Positions 25,927 to 36,283 are shown, counted from the stretch's first letter. The stretch: DNA of 64,000 nt from Phaeobacter sp. A36a-5a (GCF_037911135.1 NZ_JBBLYU010000001.1:682001-746000), one strand, 5' to 3'. Made by a program: numbers and translations. Notes: generated by a model not told the origin, from the letters alone.

Positions 25927-26007
25927 TCGTCACGCGAAGGACCCGAACCGGATCGGGTCCCCGCAAACACACCGGGCGCTGACGCGGTTTTGCGCCCGAC
26001 CTACAGG

Positions 26008-26032
26008 AAACCTCGCCAGCTTGGCGGGGTTT
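26008..26032 (+). terminator. Terminator of the glutamate dehydrogenase gene
   Basis: Ten-base arms AAACCTCGCC and GGCGGGGTTT with one G-T pair, a five-base loop, then TCTTGCGTTTT. It is 82 bases after the stop codon. Confidence 0.8.
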
Positions 26033-26454
26033 CTTGCGTTTTGGATGTCCGCTGCGACGCGTTGGAATGCCGCCGATGCCCTTCGGAAACCCCGATCAAG
26101 CAGTAGCGCTGCGATCAAGGCGGCCCGCTGGCCAGGCCCGAGGCGCGATCCGGCAATGCTGGCTTCTTTGCTCTGGACACATGTGTATTTAATGTGCTGC
26201 TGATAGCGGGCGGTGTCGTTTGCCAGGGCGGATCAGGGCAGGTGCAGCGCCGGTCGGCACGGGTGTCCCGGCCAGGGCTGGAACCGGGAACAGGGCGCGG
26301 GCCAATCGGTGCATCAGGGCTGGTATCGGGATGCGGAACGCGCCAGACTGTCGCCCAAGAGGGCGCGGCGGCTGGCATGAGATCACCGCGGGTGCAGGTG
26401 GCCTGGCCTGCGGACGACCGGGGGATCAACCGGGATACAAAGGGGGGAGCGGGG
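26033..26454. other. Intergenic region upstream of the sarcosine oxidase operon
   Basis: A 422-base region with no convincing gene; in-frame upstream extension of soxB is open but unconserved. It contains a ten-base palindrome ACACATGTGT at 26178-26187 followed by ATGTG, similar to half-sites in front of the MttB-family gene, in a locally AT-richer stretch (26170-26205) that could be the promoter. Confidence 0.5.
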
Positions 26455-27708
26455 ATGCGATTTTCTGGCTGGCGTGTGCTGCGCGAAGGGCTGACAGGCA
26501 ACCGGGGCTGGCAGGCCCATTGGCGCGACCCGGATCCCAAACCCGAATATGATGCGGTGATCATCGGCGGCGGTGGTCACGGGCTGGCCACGGCCTATTA
26601 CCTGGCCAAGGACCATGGGATGCGCAATATCGCCGTGCTGGAGCGCGGTTATATCGGCGGTGGCAATGTCGGACGGAACACCACCATCGTGCGGGCGAAT
26701 TACTATCTGCCCGGCAATTCGGAGTTCTATTCCCATTCGTTGAAGCTCTGGGAGGGGCTGGAGCAGGATCTGAACTACAATGCGATGATGTCGCAGCGGG
26801 GGATCCTGAACGTGTTCCACAATGACGCGCAGCGCGACAGCGCGGTGCGGCGGGCGAATGCGATCATCAATCAGGGCGATGATGCCGAGATCCTGTCCCG
26901 TGACCAGCTGCGCGAAATGGTGCCGCTGCTGAACTATGACAATAACCGGTTTCCCATCCAGGGGGCGCTGTTGCAGCGGCGGGCGGGCACGGCGCGCCAT
27001 GATGCGGTCGCCTGGGGCTTTGCGCGGGGGGCGGATCAGCGCGGTGTCGATATCCTGCAGAATTGCGAGGTCACCGGCATTCGGACCGAGGGCGGCAAGG
27101 TCATCGGGGTGGAAACCCCCCGTGGTCTGATCCGCGCGGGCAAGGTTGCGATGGCCGCCGCCGGGCGCTCCAGCCAGGTGGCGGCCATGGCGGGGCTGAC
27201 CCTGCCGATCGAGAGCCATGTGCTCCAGGCCTTTGTCTCCGAAGGGCTGAAGCCGATTATCGACCACGTCATCACCTTTGCGGAGGGGCATCTCTATATC
27301 AGCCAGTCCGACAAGGGGGGGCTGGTGTTTGGCAGCTATCTCGACCTCTATGCCTCTTATGCGGCGCGGGGCAATCTGCCGATGGTGGAACACACGATGG
27401 AGGCCTGCATGGCGATGCTGCCGGCCATCGGCAAGGCGCGGCTGCTGCGCAGCTGGGGCGGCATCATGGATATGACGCCGGACGGATCGCCGATCATTGA
27501 TCGCACGCCGATTGAGGGTCTCTATCTCAATGCGGGCTGGTGTTATGGCGGCTTCAAGGCAACCCCTGCCTCGGGGCAGTGTTACGCGCATCTGATCGCC
27601 ACGGATCGCCCGCATCAGGCGGCGGCAGCGTTCCGGCTGGACCGGTTTGAGACCGGTCGGGGCCTGATGGATGAGGAGGCGACCGGTGCGCAGCATAACC
27701 TGCATTGA
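26455..27708 (+). CDS. soxB: Sarcosine oxidase, beta subunit
   Basis: A 417-residue flavoprotein subunit of heterotetrameric sarcosine oxidase, which oxidatively demethylates sarcosine to glycine and passes the methyl carbon to tetrahydrofolate. It has the FAD dinucleotide motif AVIIGGGGHGLATAYYLA near 34-51 and the RHDAVAWG segment near 181, whose His carries the covalent FMN in characterised enzymes. The ATG at 26455 is chosen for its strong GGGGGGAG site and conserved start MRFSGWRVLREG. First gene of soxBDAG. Confidence 0.96.
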   Translation: MRFSGWRVLREGLTGNRGWQAHWRDPDPKPEYDAVIIGGGGHGLATAYYLAKDHGMRNIAVLERGYIGGGNVGRNTTIVRANYYLPGNSEFYSHSLKLWEGLEQDLNYNAMMSQRGILNVFHNDAQRDSAVRRANAIINQGDDAEILSRDQLREMVPLLNYDNNRFPIQGALLQRRAGTARHDAVAWGFARGADQRGVDILQNCEVTGIRTEGGKVIGVETPRGLIRAGKVAMAAAGRSSQVAAMAGLTLPIESHVLQAFVSEGLKPIIDHVITFAEGHLYISQSDKGGLVFGSYLDLYASYAARGNLPMVEHTMEACMAMLPAIGKARLLRSWGGIMDMTPDGSPIIDRTPIEGLYLNAGWCYGGFKATPASGQCYAHLIATDRPHQAAAAFRLDRFETGRGLMDEEATGAQHNLH

Positions 27709-27752
27709 CCGTCGCGTGGTCCGCGCCGACGTCGTGGCTGGCGTGACGGCGT

Positions 27753-27780
27753 ATTTGAGTATTTCTGGAAAGGTGAAAGG
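27753..27780 (+). repeat. Dispersed 28-bp intergenic motif, copy B
   Basis: It begins ATTTGAGTA and ends AAAGGTGAAAGG, identical at 24 of 28 bases to the minus-strand copy at 15754-15781. It ends nine bases before the soxD start, so its purine-rich end may also act as the ribosome site. Confidence 0.5.
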
Positions 27781-27789
27781 GCGCCCGTC

Positions 27790-28050
27790 ATGAGGATTAC
27801 CTGTCCGCTCTGCGGTGAGCGTGATCGTCGCGAGTTCTATTATCGCGGGGCGGTGCTGGAGGCGCCGGAGGAGGGCGCGCCCCTCGAGGTCTGGCATGCT
27901 CATGTCCATCTGCGGCTCAACCCGGCAGGCCCGCTGGAGGAATGGTGGTATCATCAGCACGGCTGTGGCAGCTGGATCAGGGTGCAGCGCGACACCTCAA
28001 ATCACGAGATGCTCGCCGCCGCGCCTGCGGCAACCGGGGAGGCGGGCTGA
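27790..28050 (+). CDS. soxD: Sarcosine oxidase, delta subunit
   Basis: An 86-residue small subunit of heterotetrameric sarcosine oxidase. It keeps the zinc-binding ligands: CPLCG at residues 5-9 and a later His/Cys set in WWYHQHGCGSW near 52-62. It helps assemble the alpha/beta complex. The stop TGA overlaps the soxA ATG by one base (TGATG), so translation is coupled. Standard order soxB-D-A-G. Confidence 0.95.
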   Translation: MRITCPLCGERDRREFYYRGAVLEAPEEGAPLEVWHAHVHLRLNPAGPLEEWWYHQHGCGSWIRVQRDTSNHEMLAAAPAATGEAG

Positions 28051-30971
28051 TGCGGGTTGCAGGTTGGGGCGGCATGGCAGAGCCGCGCGAGGTCGATTTC
28101 AGTTTCAATGGGCGTGTGTTGCGGGGGCATGAAGGTGAGCCGCTGGCGGCGGCGCTGTTGGCCAATGACATTCACCTTGTCGGGCGCTCGTTCAAATATC
28201 ATCGGCCACGCGGCATTCTGACCGCGGGCAGTGAGGAGCCCAATGCGCTGGTTGCCCTGGGCGAGGGGGCGGCGCAGGAACCCAATCTGCGCGCCACCAC
28301 CCTGCCGGTCTACCAGGGGTTGGCGGCGCGGAGCCAGAACTGCTGGCCCTCGGTGGGCTTTGATGTGATGGCCGTCAATGATCTGGCGGCCCCGTTTCTG
28401 GGCGCGGGGTTCTACTACAAGACCTTCATGTGGCCTGCGGTCTTCTGGGAGAAGATCTACGAGCCGGTCATTCGTCGTGCAGCAGGGCTGGGGGCGTTGT
28501 CCGGGGCGCCGGATGACGGGACCTACGAAAAGGCATTTGGGTTCTGTGATCTTCTGGTCATCGGCGCGGGACCTGCGGGTCTGATGGCGGCGCTGACGGC
28601 GGCGCGGGGTGGTGCGGATGTGATCCTTTGTGACGAAGATAGCGCGCCCGGTGGTCGCCTGCTGAGCGAGCGCGAGACCATCGCAGGGCAGCCGGCACAG
28701 GACTGGGTGGCGGCTGTGGTTGCGGAGCTGGACAGTCTGGACAATGTGCGGCGCATGACCTCGACCACGGTGACCGGGGTCTATGATCAGGGCACCTATG
28801 GTGCGCTTGAAACCACAGCTGCCGGGTCCGGCAAGGCTGCGCGCAGCTGTTTCTGGCGGCTGGTGGCAAAACGCGCGATCCTGGCATCCGGCGCGCTGGA
28901 GCGGCCGGTGGCCTTTGCCAATAACGACCGACCCGGCATCATGATGGCAGGTGCGGTGCGAAGCTACCTCAATCGGTGGGGGGTGGCGCCCGGTGAGCGG
29001 GTGACGGTGTTTGCCAACAATGACGATGCTCATCGGACGGCACGGGATCTGGCGGCGGCGGGTGTTCATGTCGCGGCGGTCATCGACAGCCGCCATGACG
29101 CACCACAGAGCGATGAGTTCCGGGTGATCCGGGGCGCTCAGGTCTGCAATGCCTCAGGCCGTCAGCGATTGGAAAGCCTGACGCTGCGCTCTGTTGCGGG
29201 GGAGGAAAAGCTGCAGACCGACTGTCTGGCCATGTCCGGTGGCTGGAATCCGACGCTGCATCTGACCTGTCACCTGAACGGGCGGCCGCGCTGGCGGCGC
29301 GATCTGGCCTGTTTTGTGCCGCAGGAGGGCGCGGTGCCGGGGCTGGCGGTTGCCGGGGCCTGTGGCGGAGCTTTCTCCACTGCGGCGGCCTTGCGGGATG
29401 GGGCGGAAGCGGGCGCACGCGCGCTGGAGGCGCTGGGCAGGCGCGCTGTGCCCGTGGAGCTGCCGGAGGCCGAGGATGCGCCCTGCCGGGTGACGCCGCT
29501 TTGGTCGGTGCCGGGGCGCGGGCGGGCCTGGGTGGATTTCCAGAACGATGTGACGGTCAAGGACATCTGTCAGGCGGGGCGCGAGAATTTCCGCTCGGTC
29601 GAGCATATGAAGCGGTATACCACGCAAGGCATGGCCACCGATCAGGGCAAGAGCTCCAATGTGGTGGCTCTGGCGGTGCTGGCCGAGGCCACGGGCCGCA
29701 GCATTCCCGAGACCGGCACCACCACCTTTCGCCCGCCTTATGTGCCGGTGCCGATCGGGGTGATGGGGGCAGGCGCGCAGGATCACGGCTTTGCGCCGCG
29801 TCGGCTGCTGACATCCCATGCGCTGGCCGAGGATATGGGCGCGCATATGATGGAGGTGGGGCTGTGGTATCGCGCCAGCTATTATCCAAAACAGGGTGAA
29901 ACCAGCTGGCGGCAATCCTGCGATCGCGAGGTCGGGTATGTGCGCAATGCGGTTGGGGTGGCGGATGTCTCCACCCTTGGCAAGATCGACATTCAGGGGC
30001 CGGATGCCGCGCGGTTACTAGACTATGTCTATGCCAATGGGTTTGCCACGCTGCAACCCGGTCGGGTGCGCTATGGGCTGATGCTGCGCGAAGACGGGTT
30101 TGTCATGGATGACGGCACCACCGCCTGTCTGGCGCCAGACCACTATGTGATGACCACCACGACCGCAGCGGCCGGGCAGGTAATGGCGCATCTGGAATTC
30201 GTGAGCCAAGCGCTGCACCCGGAGTGGGACGTGCGGATCCATTCTGTGACCGAGCAGTGGGCGCAGTTTTCCATCGCAGGCCCGAAGGCGCGGAGGCTGT
30301 TGCAGGATCTCCTCGGCGCGGCATTTGTTAGCGAGGACTGGCCGTTCATGGCCTGTGGCGCAGTTGCGCTGGGAGAGGTCACGGCGCGGCTGTTCCGCAT
30401 CTCTTTCTCGGGCGAGGAGGCCTATGAGCTGGCGGTTCCTGCGCGCTATGGCGAGAGCCTGTTTGGCGAATTGCTGCGCCGGGCGGAAGCGCTTGGCGGT
30501 GGGGCCTATGGGCTGGAGGCATTGAATGTGCTGCGCATTGAAAAAGGGTTTCTGACCCATGCCGAGATCAACGGCACCGCGACGCTGCATGATCTGGGGT
30601 TCGGTGGGATGCTCCGCTCCGGCAAACCCTGTGTCGGTCGCGCGATGGCCCTTCGCGAGGGATTGGTCGACAAGGCGCGGATGCGGCTGGTCGGGATCAG
30701 ACCCACCGGCGCGGTGCAGCAGCTGACCGCCGGGGCGCATCTGTTTGACCCGGAGGATCCGGTCGACCGGCCACATGATCAGGGTTATGTCACCTCGGTC
30801 TGCTATTCGCCGACCTTGGGGCATATGATTGGTCTGGCGCTGATAAAGGCCGGTCCAGACCGGATTGGCGATCCGATCCGCATGGTGGATCACACGGCAG
30901 GGCTGGACGTGCTCTGCGAGATTGTCGAGCCGGTGTTCTTTGATCCAGAGGGGGAGCGTGCGCGTGGTTAA
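28050..30971 (+). CDS. soxA: Sarcosine oxidase, alpha subunit
   Basis: A 973-residue subunit of heterotetrameric sarcosine oxidase. The N-terminal ferredoxin-like fold domain (about 15-100) lacks an Fe-S cluster, as usual. The NAD-binding domain has LLVIGAGPAGLMAALTAARGG near 168-188. The C-terminal GcvT-like tetrahydrofolate domain (about 600-973) contains DVSTLGKIDIQGPDAARLL and FSGEEAYELAVPA. The ATG at 28050 overlaps the soxD stop; the longer open frame from 27942 lies inside soxD. The methyl group taken from sarcosine leaves as 5,10-methylene-tetrahydrofolate at the GcvT domain. Confidence 0.96.
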   Translation: MRVAGWGGMAEPREVDFSFNGRVLRGHEGEPLAAALLANDIHLVGRSFKYHRPRGILTAGSEEPNALVALGEGAAQEPNLRATTLPVYQGLAARSQNCWPSVGFDVMAVNDLAAPFLGAGFYYKTFMWPAVFWEKIYEPVIRRAAGLGALSGAPDDGTYEKAFGFCDLLVIGAGPAGLMAALTAARGGADVILCDEDSAPGGRLLSERETIAGQPAQDWVAAVVAELDSLDNVRRMTSTTVTGVYDQGTYGALETTAAGSGKAARSCFWRLVAKRAILASGALERPVAFANNDRPGIMMAGAVRSYLNRWGVAPGERVTVFANNDDAHRTARDLAAAGVHVAAVIDSRHDAPQSDEFRVIRGAQVCNASGRQRLESLTLRSVAGEEKLQTDCLAMSGGWNPTLHLTCHLNGRPRWRRDLACFVPQEGAVPGLAVAGACGGAFSTAAALRDGAEAGARALEALGRRAVPVELPEAEDAPCRVTPLWSVPGRGRAWVDFQNDVTVKDICQAGRENFRSVEHMKRYTTQGMATDQGKSSNVVALAVLAEATGRSIPETGTTTFRPPYVPVPIGVMGAGAQDHGFAPRRLLTSHALAEDMGAHMMEVGLWYRASYYPKQGETSWRQSCDREVGYVRNAVGVADVSTLGKIDIQGPDAARLLDYVYANGFATLQPGRVRYGLMLREDGFVMDDGTTACLAPDHYVMTTTTAAAGQVMAHLEFVSQALHPEWDVRIHSVTEQWAQFSIAGPKARRLLQDLLGAAFVSEDWPFMACGAVALGEVTARLFRISFSGEEAYELAVPARYGESLFGELLRRAEALGGGAYGLEALNVLRIEKGFLTHAEINGTATLHDLGFGGMLRSGKPCVGRAMALREGLVDKARMRLVGIRPTGAVQQLTAGAHLFDPEDPVDRPHDQGYVTSVCYSPTLGHMIGLALIKAGPDRIGDPIRMVDHTAGLDVLCEIVEPVFFDPEGERARG

Positions 30972-31509
30972 GCTGATTGCAAAATCGCCCTGTGCGGGGC
31001 TGCTGCCTGTGCAGGTGGGGGATCTGTCGCTGAGGGAGGCGACGCTGGAGGAGATGACCACCCTCGCGCCCTATGCCGGTCAAGAAGCCGCGCTCTCCGA
31101 AGTGCTGTCGGCCGCGCATGGGCTGCGCTGGCCGATGCCGAACCGAAGCAACAGCAAGGCCGGGGCGCGGATTATCTGGTTTGGCCGTGAGCTGGCGCTG
31201 CTGTCCGGCGTGCGGCCGGATCCTGCGCTGGCAGATCATGCCGCGCTGACCGATCAGAGCGATGGCTGGGCCGTGGTGCTACTGGAAGGTGCGCAGGGCG
31301 ACGCGGTGCTGGCACGGCTCTGCCCGGTGGATTTGCGGCCCGCCGTGTTCAAACGCGGCCATACCGTCCGATGCGAGCTGAAGCACATGGCGGCCTCGGT
31401 CACCCGGCTCGGGCCAAAGAGCTTGCAGATCATGGTGTTCCGCTCCATGGCGGAGACACTTGTGGATGATCTGAAAACAGCGATGGAAGCTGTTGCGGCA
31501 CGGGGGTAA
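30964..31509 (+). CDS. soxG: Sarcosine oxidase, gamma subunit
   Basis: A 181-residue protein with the GcvT-like fold of the SoxG subunit (FKRGHTVRCELKHMAASVTR and the C-terminal RSMAETLVDDLKTAMEAVA). Start is GTG at 30964, eight bases inside soxA, with GGGGGAG seven bases upstream; a GTG at 30958 is too close to that site. It completes the four-subunit enzyme. Nothing unusual in length. Confidence 0.92.
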   Translation: MVKLIAKSPCAGLLPVQVGDLSLREATLEEMTTLAPYAGQEAALSEVLSAAHGLRWPMPNRSNSKAGARIIWFGRELALLSGVRPDPALADHAALTDQSDGWAVVLLEGAQGDAVLARLCPVDLRPAVFKRGHTVRCELKHMAASVTRLGPKSLQIMVFRSMAETLVDDLKTAMEAVAARG

Positions 31510-31546
31510 TCTCGGGGATCACCAACTGATTCCGGGAGCCAAGTGT

Positions 31547-31885
31547 ATGATCCGTCTTGCCCTTGTCGCAGCTTTGCTGGCCGCACCAGCCTATGCTGCT
31601 GAAAAAAAAGAAGAAAGCTGCAAGTATCAAGGGCAGGTCATGGCGGCCGTGCAGCAGGCGCGGCTGGACCGTGTGAAACAGGCTGATGTTGCCCAGACGA
31701 TTCTGAACAGTGATCCCGCCTGGCCCGAGCAGTACAGCAAAGCCATTCCGCAGCTGACCGCGCATATCTACAGTCTGCGCAAGCGCGATCTGCGCGACAA
31801 TGATTTCGGCGCGCTGCTGGAGCAGCAATGTCTGGCGAATTGGGATCAGATCCAGAAGATGCAGAAGCAGTTGCAGAGCAACTGA
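31547..31885 (+). CDS. Secreted small protein of unknown function
   Basis: A 112-residue product with a clean signal peptide (MIRLALVAALLAAPAYA, cleavage after residue 17) and a short helical mature part with two Cys (ESCKYQGQV and LEQQCLANW) that could form a disulfide. The start has GGGAG nine bases upstream. Its stop is one base before the dnaG ATG, so it shares the dnaG transcript. No known family recognised; similar small periplasmic proteins precede dnaG in related genomes as far as I recall, but this is not checked. Confidence 0.75.
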   Translation: MIRLALVAALLAAPAYAAEKKEESCKYQGQVMAAVQQARLDRVKQADVAQTILNSDPAWPEQYSKAIPQLTAHIYSLRKRDLRDNDFGALLEQQCLANWDQIQKMQKQLQSN

Positions 31886-31886
31886 G

Positions 31887-34112
31887 ATGTCGCTTCCCCC
31901 CGGTTTCCTTGATGAATTGCGCACTCGCGTCAGCCTCTCTCAGGTTGTCGGGCGCAAGGTCATGTGGGATCAGCGAAAATCGAATCAGGGCAAGGGCGAC
32001 ATGTGGGCGCCATGCCCCTTCCACCATGAAAAATCCGCCAGTTTCCATGTCGATGACCGCAAGGGGTTCTATTACTGCTTTGGCTGTCATGCCAAAGGGG
32101 ATGCGCTGAAATTCGTGCAGGAGACCGAGAACGTCGGCTTCATGGAGGCGGTGCAGATCCTGGCGCAGGAGGCGGGGCTGGAAATGCCCGCCCGCGACCC
32201 CAAGGCCCAGCAGAAGCAGGACCACCGGGCCCAGTTGGCCGAGGTGATGGAACAGGCGGTGCGGTTTTTCCGCCTTCAGCTCAACACGCGGTCGGGTGAG
32301 GCTGCGCGCAGCTATCTTGCGCGGCGCGGGCTGACGGGTCAGGCCCTGGAACGCTGGGAGATCGGTTTTGCCCCTGACGGCTGGCAGAACCTATGGGACG
32401 CGCTGCGCGGCAAGGGTGTGCCGGAAGAGCTGATCATGGGTGCGGGGCTGGCCAAACCCTCGAACAAAGGTGGCAAGCCCTATGACACCTTTCGCAACCG
32501 GATCATGTATCCAATCCGCGATGCGCGCGGGCGGGCGATCGCCTTTGGCGGCCGAGCCATGGATCCGCGCGACAATGCAAAATATCTGAACTCGCCGGAG
32601 ACCGCGCTGTTTGACAAGGGGCGCAGCCTTTACAATCACGGGCCTGCGCGCACCGCGTCGGGGAAATCCGGCCAGCTGCTGGTCGCCGAAGGCTACATGG
32701 ATGTGATCGCCCTTGCAGAGGGCGGATTTGAGGCGGCGGTGGCGCCTCTGGGCACTGCGATCACCGAAAACCAGCTCCAGATGCTGTGGCGCATTGCGGA
32801 TGAGCCGATCATCGCGCTGGACGGCGATACTGCTGGTCTGCGCGCGGCGATGCGGCTGATTGATCTGGCATTGCCCTTGCTTGAGGCGGGGAAATCCCTG
32901 CGGTTTGCGCTGATGCCTGAGGGCAAGGACCCCGATGACCTGATCCGAGCCGAAGGGCCGGAGGCGGTGCAGAGGGTGCTTGATCAGGCGATGCCGATGG
33001 TGCGGCTGCTGTGGCAGCGCGAAACGGAGGGCAAGGTTTTCGACAGTCCCGAGCGCAAGGCCGCGCTGGACAAGGCGCTGCGCGACAAGATCCGGCTGAT
33101 CCGCGATCCCTCGATCCGCCGCCACTATGGCGAGGATCTGCAGGATCTGCGCTGGCAGCTGTTTCGCGGCGGGCGCCCGCGCGAAGCGACAGCGGCACCG
33201 GGGCTGGACGCCGGGTTCGACGCGCTGCCGGATCCGGGGTTTGATACCGGTTTTGATCCGGGGCCAAGCTTTGATCCGGGCTTTGGAGCTGCGGGCGATC
33301 CCGACTTTGGCGGCGATTATGGCGATTATGATAGCGGCTACGATCCGGGCTACGACAGTGGATTTGATCCCGGTTATGAGCCGCCGCCGCCGCCCGTCAC
33401 CCCGGCTCAGGCGGGCAATCAGGGCAATTACAGCGCTGGAAAATTCCGCAAGGCTGGTGGTTTCCGCGATGGTGCCCGGATGCCCTGGCGCGGCAAGAAC
33501 GCCCCACCACAGCCGCTGGAGACGACTCGTAATTCGCTGCTTGCTGGCGGCAGCGAGGAAGCGCTGGTGCGCGTCCGTGAGGCAGTGATTCTGGCGACGG
33601 TGATCACCACACCGGCGGTGATTGCAAAATATGAGGTCAATCTGGAACGTATGGCCTGTGTCGGCTCGGATCACGCGCTGCTGCGCGATCTGGTGCTGCG
33701 TCATGGTGTCGATGCGCCTGAACGGCTGAAAGAGGAAATTGCACAGGCTGCCGGCAGCCATGCCCTTGAAAACCTCTTTGCGCTTCGCCATGTGGCAATC
33801 AGCCCCTGTCTGCGTCGTCCCGGCGATGTGGAAATCGCCAGCCTGACCCTGGCGGAGGAATTTGCCAAGCTGGAGGCAAGCCGGGGCCTGGATGCAGAGC
33901 TGGCCGAGGCGGAAAAGGATCTGGACGGGCTGGCTGATGAGGCTGTGACATGGCGGCTGGGACAGGCTGCCGAAGCGCGCAACAAAGCCGTGCGCAGTGA
34001 GAACGAAGACCGAGCGCAATATGATGTGGGGGAGAACGGAGCGCGTCTGAACCGTGAGGAACTCGACGCTTTCGGAGCCCTTTTGGAACGAATTGGCTAC
34101 TCCAAGAAGTGA
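31887..34112 (+). CDS. dnaG: DNA primase
   Basis: A 741-residue primase that makes RNA primers at the replication fork. Zinc-binding domain: CPFH...CFGC (Cys43, His46, Cys64, Cys67). Catalytic core with Toprim motif LVAEGYMDVIAL near 269 and the metal Asp pair in IALDGDTAGL near 310. Between the core and the C-terminal DnaB-interaction domain (from about 550) lies an unusual linker at about 439-505: a run of short GFD/GYD-type repeats rich in Asp, Gly, Pro, Phe and Tyr. Total length exceeds Escherichia coli DnaG (581) because of this linker and an extended tail. Followed after 131 bases by rpoD. Confidence 0.97.
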   Translation: MSLPPGFLDELRTRVSLSQVVGRKVMWDQRKSNQGKGDMWAPCPFHHEKSASFHVDDRKGFYYCFGCHAKGDALKFVQETENVGFMEAVQILAQEAGLEMPARDPKAQQKQDHRAQLAEVMEQAVRFFRLQLNTRSGEAARSYLARRGLTGQALERWEIGFAPDGWQNLWDALRGKGVPEELIMGAGLAKPSNKGGKPYDTFRNRIMYPIRDARGRAIAFGGRAMDPRDNAKYLNSPETALFDKGRSLYNHGPARTASGKSGQLLVAEGYMDVIALAEGGFEAAVAPLGTAITENQLQMLWRIADEPIIALDGDTAGLRAAMRLIDLALPLLEAGKSLRFALMPEGKDPDDLIRAEGPEAVQRVLDQAMPMVRLLWQRETEGKVFDSPERKAALDKALRDKIRLIRDPSIRRHYGEDLQDLRWQLFRGGRPREATAAPGLDAGFDALPDPGFDTGFDPGPSFDPGFGAAGDPDFGGDYGDYDSGYDPGYDSGFDPGYEPPPPPVTPAQAGNQGNYSAGKFRKAGGFRDGARMPWRGKNAPPQPLETTRNSLLAGGSEEALVRVREAVILATVITTPAVIAKYEVNLERMACVGSDHALLRDLVLRHGVDAPERLKEEIAQAAGSHALENLFALRHVAISPCLRRPGDVEIASLTLAEEFAKLEASRGLDAELAEAEKDLDGLADEAVTWRLGQAAEARNKAVRSENEDRAQYDVGENGARLNREELDAFGALLERIGYSKK

Positions 34113-34243
34113 CCGCTGCGCCGCAGTCAGGTCGTTTTGCTAAGGAAGAGCGAAAGAAAAACGGGTAAACCGGGTGACGAATCAGCGGATCGCGATAATG
34201 ATTCGCGAAACCGAATCGCCCCAGCCCCGACGAGGAGCATTGA

Positions 34244-36232
34244 ATGGCCGCCAAAGATACCGACGACCGCAAACCTGACGATCAGGAGCCCGAAATCTCT
34301 CTCGACATGAGCCAGGCTCAGGTCAAGAAGATGATCGCCGAAGCGCGCGAGAAGGGTTACATCACCTATGATCAGCTCAATCAGGTCCTGCCGCCGGATC
34401 AGGTAAGCTCGGAGCAGATCGAGGACGTGATGTCGATGCTCTCCGAAATGGGCATCAACATCATCGAAGATGAGGAAGCCGAAGAGGAAGAGCAGAAGGG
34501 CTCGACCGATCTGGTGACCACCGACAGCAACCGCGAAGTGGCGGTGGCTGGCGCGGCAGCTGAGAAGCTGGACCGCACGGACGATCCCGTCCGCATGTAT
34601 CTGCGCGAAATGGGATCGGTCGAACTGCTGAGCCGCGAAGGCGAGATCGCCATCGCCAAGCGGATCGAAGCTGGCCGCAACACGATGATCGCCGGTCTCT
34701 GCGAGAGCCCGCTGACCTTTCAGGCGATCACCATCTGGCATGACGAACTTCTGTCCGAAGACATTCTGCTGCGCGATGTGATCGACCTCGAGGCGACGTT
34801 CGGCAACCAGCTGGACGAAGACGGTGAAGTTGGCGAGCCGGTGGTGGATACCTCTGTCGTTGCCGCGAGCAAACCTGTGGCGAAAGACACCGGTCCAGAG
34901 CTCGACGCTGACGGCAACCCGATTGCATCGGACGACGACGAGGACGAGGACGATCAGGCCAACATGTCCCTTGCCGCGATGGAAGCGGCGCTGAAGGACA
35001 AGGTGCTGACCACGCTGGAACAGATCTCCTCCGACTATGCACAGCTGAGCGAAATGCAGGACAGCCGGATTTCGGCCACCCTGAACGAAGATGGCTCTTT
35101 CAGCGCGCAGGATGAGCAGATCTATCAGTCTCTGCGGTCTGAAATTGTTCTGCTGGTCAACGAGTTGCACCTGCACAACAACCGGATCGAAGCGCTGATC
35201 GACCAGCTTTATGGCATCAACCGCCGTGTCATGCAGATCGACAGCTCGATGGTGAAACTGGCGGATCAGGCCCGTATCAACCGTCGCGAGTTCGTGGATG
35301 CCTACCGTGGCCGCGAGCTGGATCCGAACTGGCTGGCCGATATGGCGGAGAAGCCGGGACGGGGCTGGCAGATGTTTGTCGAACGTTCCACCGACAAGGT
35401 CGAAGAGCTGCGCGCCGATATGGCGCAGGTCGGTCAGTATGTCGGTCTCGACATCTCTGAATTCCGCCGCATCGTGCAGCAGGTCCAGAAGGGCGAGAAA
35501 GAAGCCCGTCAGGCGAAGAAGGAAATGGTTGAGGCCAACCTGCGTCTGGTGATCTCGATCGCCAAGAAATACACCAACCGCGGCCTGCAGTTCCTTGACC
35601 TCATTCAGGAAGGCAACATCGGCCTGATGAAGGCGGTGGATAAATTCGAATACCGCCGGGGTTACAAGTTCTCGACCTATGCGACCTGGTGGATCCGTCA
35701 GGCGATCACCCGCTCCATCGCGGATCAGGCCCGGACCATTCGTATTCCGGTCCATATGATCGAGACGATCAACAAGCTGGTCCGCACCGGCCGCCAGATG
35801 CTGCATGAAATCGGCCGCGAGCCGACGCCGGAAGAACTGGCCGAAAAGCTCCAGATGCCGCTGGAAAAGGTCCGCAAGGTGATGAAAATCGCCAAGGAGC
35901 CGATCTCTCTCGAAACCCCGATCGGGGACGAGGAAGACAGCCAGCTGGGCGATTTCATCGAGGACAAGAATGCCGTGCTGCCGCTCGACAGCGCCATTCA
36001 GGAAAACCTCAAGGAAACCACCACCCGCGTGCTGGCTTCGCTCACCCCGCGTGAGGAGCGGGTTCTGCGGATGCGTTTTGGCATCGGCATGAACACCGAC
36101 CACACGCTGGAAGAGGTGGGCCAGCAGTTCAGCGTGACCCGCGAGCGGATCCGCCAGATCGAGGCGAAGGCGCTGCGCAAGCTCAAGCACCCGAGCCGGT
36201 CTCGCAAACTGCGCAGCTTCCTCGACCAGTAA
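34244..36232 (+). CDS. rpoD: RNA polymerase primary sigma factor (sigma-70)
   Basis: The 662-residue housekeeping sigma factor. Region 1.1 is at the start ([20 protein letters not shown]), an acidic non-conserved insert around 190-240 has a DDDEDEDD run, region 2 has [20 protein letters not shown] and [17 protein letters not shown], region 3 follows, and region 4 has [22 protein letters not shown] plus the [15 protein letters not shown] helix-turn-helix. Length is typical for alphaproteobacteria. GAGGAG precedes the ATG by seven bases. It follows dnaG, as in the classical macromolecular synthesis operon, and is ended by a strong terminator. Confidence 0.98.
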   Translation: MAAKDTDDRKPDDQEPEISLDMSQAQVKKMIAEAREKGYITYDQLNQVLPPDQVSSEQIEDVMSMLSEMGINIIEDEEAEEEEQKGSTDLVTTDSNREVAVAGAAAEKLDRTDDPVRMYLREMGSVELLSREGEIAIAKRIEAGRNTMIAGLCESPLTFQAITIWHDELLSEDILLRDVIDLEATFGNQLDEDGEVGEPVVDTSVVAASKPVAKDTGPELDADGNPIASDDDEDEDDQANMSLAAMEAALKDKVLTTLEQISSDYAQLSEMQDSRISATLNEDGSFSAQDEQIYQSLRSEIVLLVNELHLHNNRIEALIDQLYGINRRVMQIDSSMVKLADQARINRREFVDAYRGRELDPNWLADMAEKPGRGWQMFVERSTDKVEELRADMAQVGQYVGLDISEFRRIVQQVQKGEKEARQAKKEMVEANLRLVISIAKKYTNRGLQFLDLIQEGNIGLMKAVDKFEYRRGYKFSTYATWWIRQAITRSIADQARTIRIPVHMIETINKLVRTGRQMLHEIGREPTPEELAEKLQMPLEKVRKVMKIAKEPISLETPIGDEEDSQLGDFIEDKNAVLPLDSAIQENLKETTTRVLASLTPREERVLRMRFGIGMNTDHTLEEVGQQFSVTRERIRQIEAKALRKLKHPSRSRKLRSFLDQ

Positions 36233-36258
36233 TGCGGCAGTTGATATCCGAACAGAAC

Positions 36259-36283
36259 AGGCGCCCCGGTGGGGCGCCTTTTT
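36259..36283 (+). terminator. Rho-independent terminator after rpoD
   Basis: Perfect nine-base arms AGGCGCCCC and GGGGCGCCT around GGT, followed by TTTTGCTG. It lies 26 bases after the rpoD stop. Confidence 0.9.
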
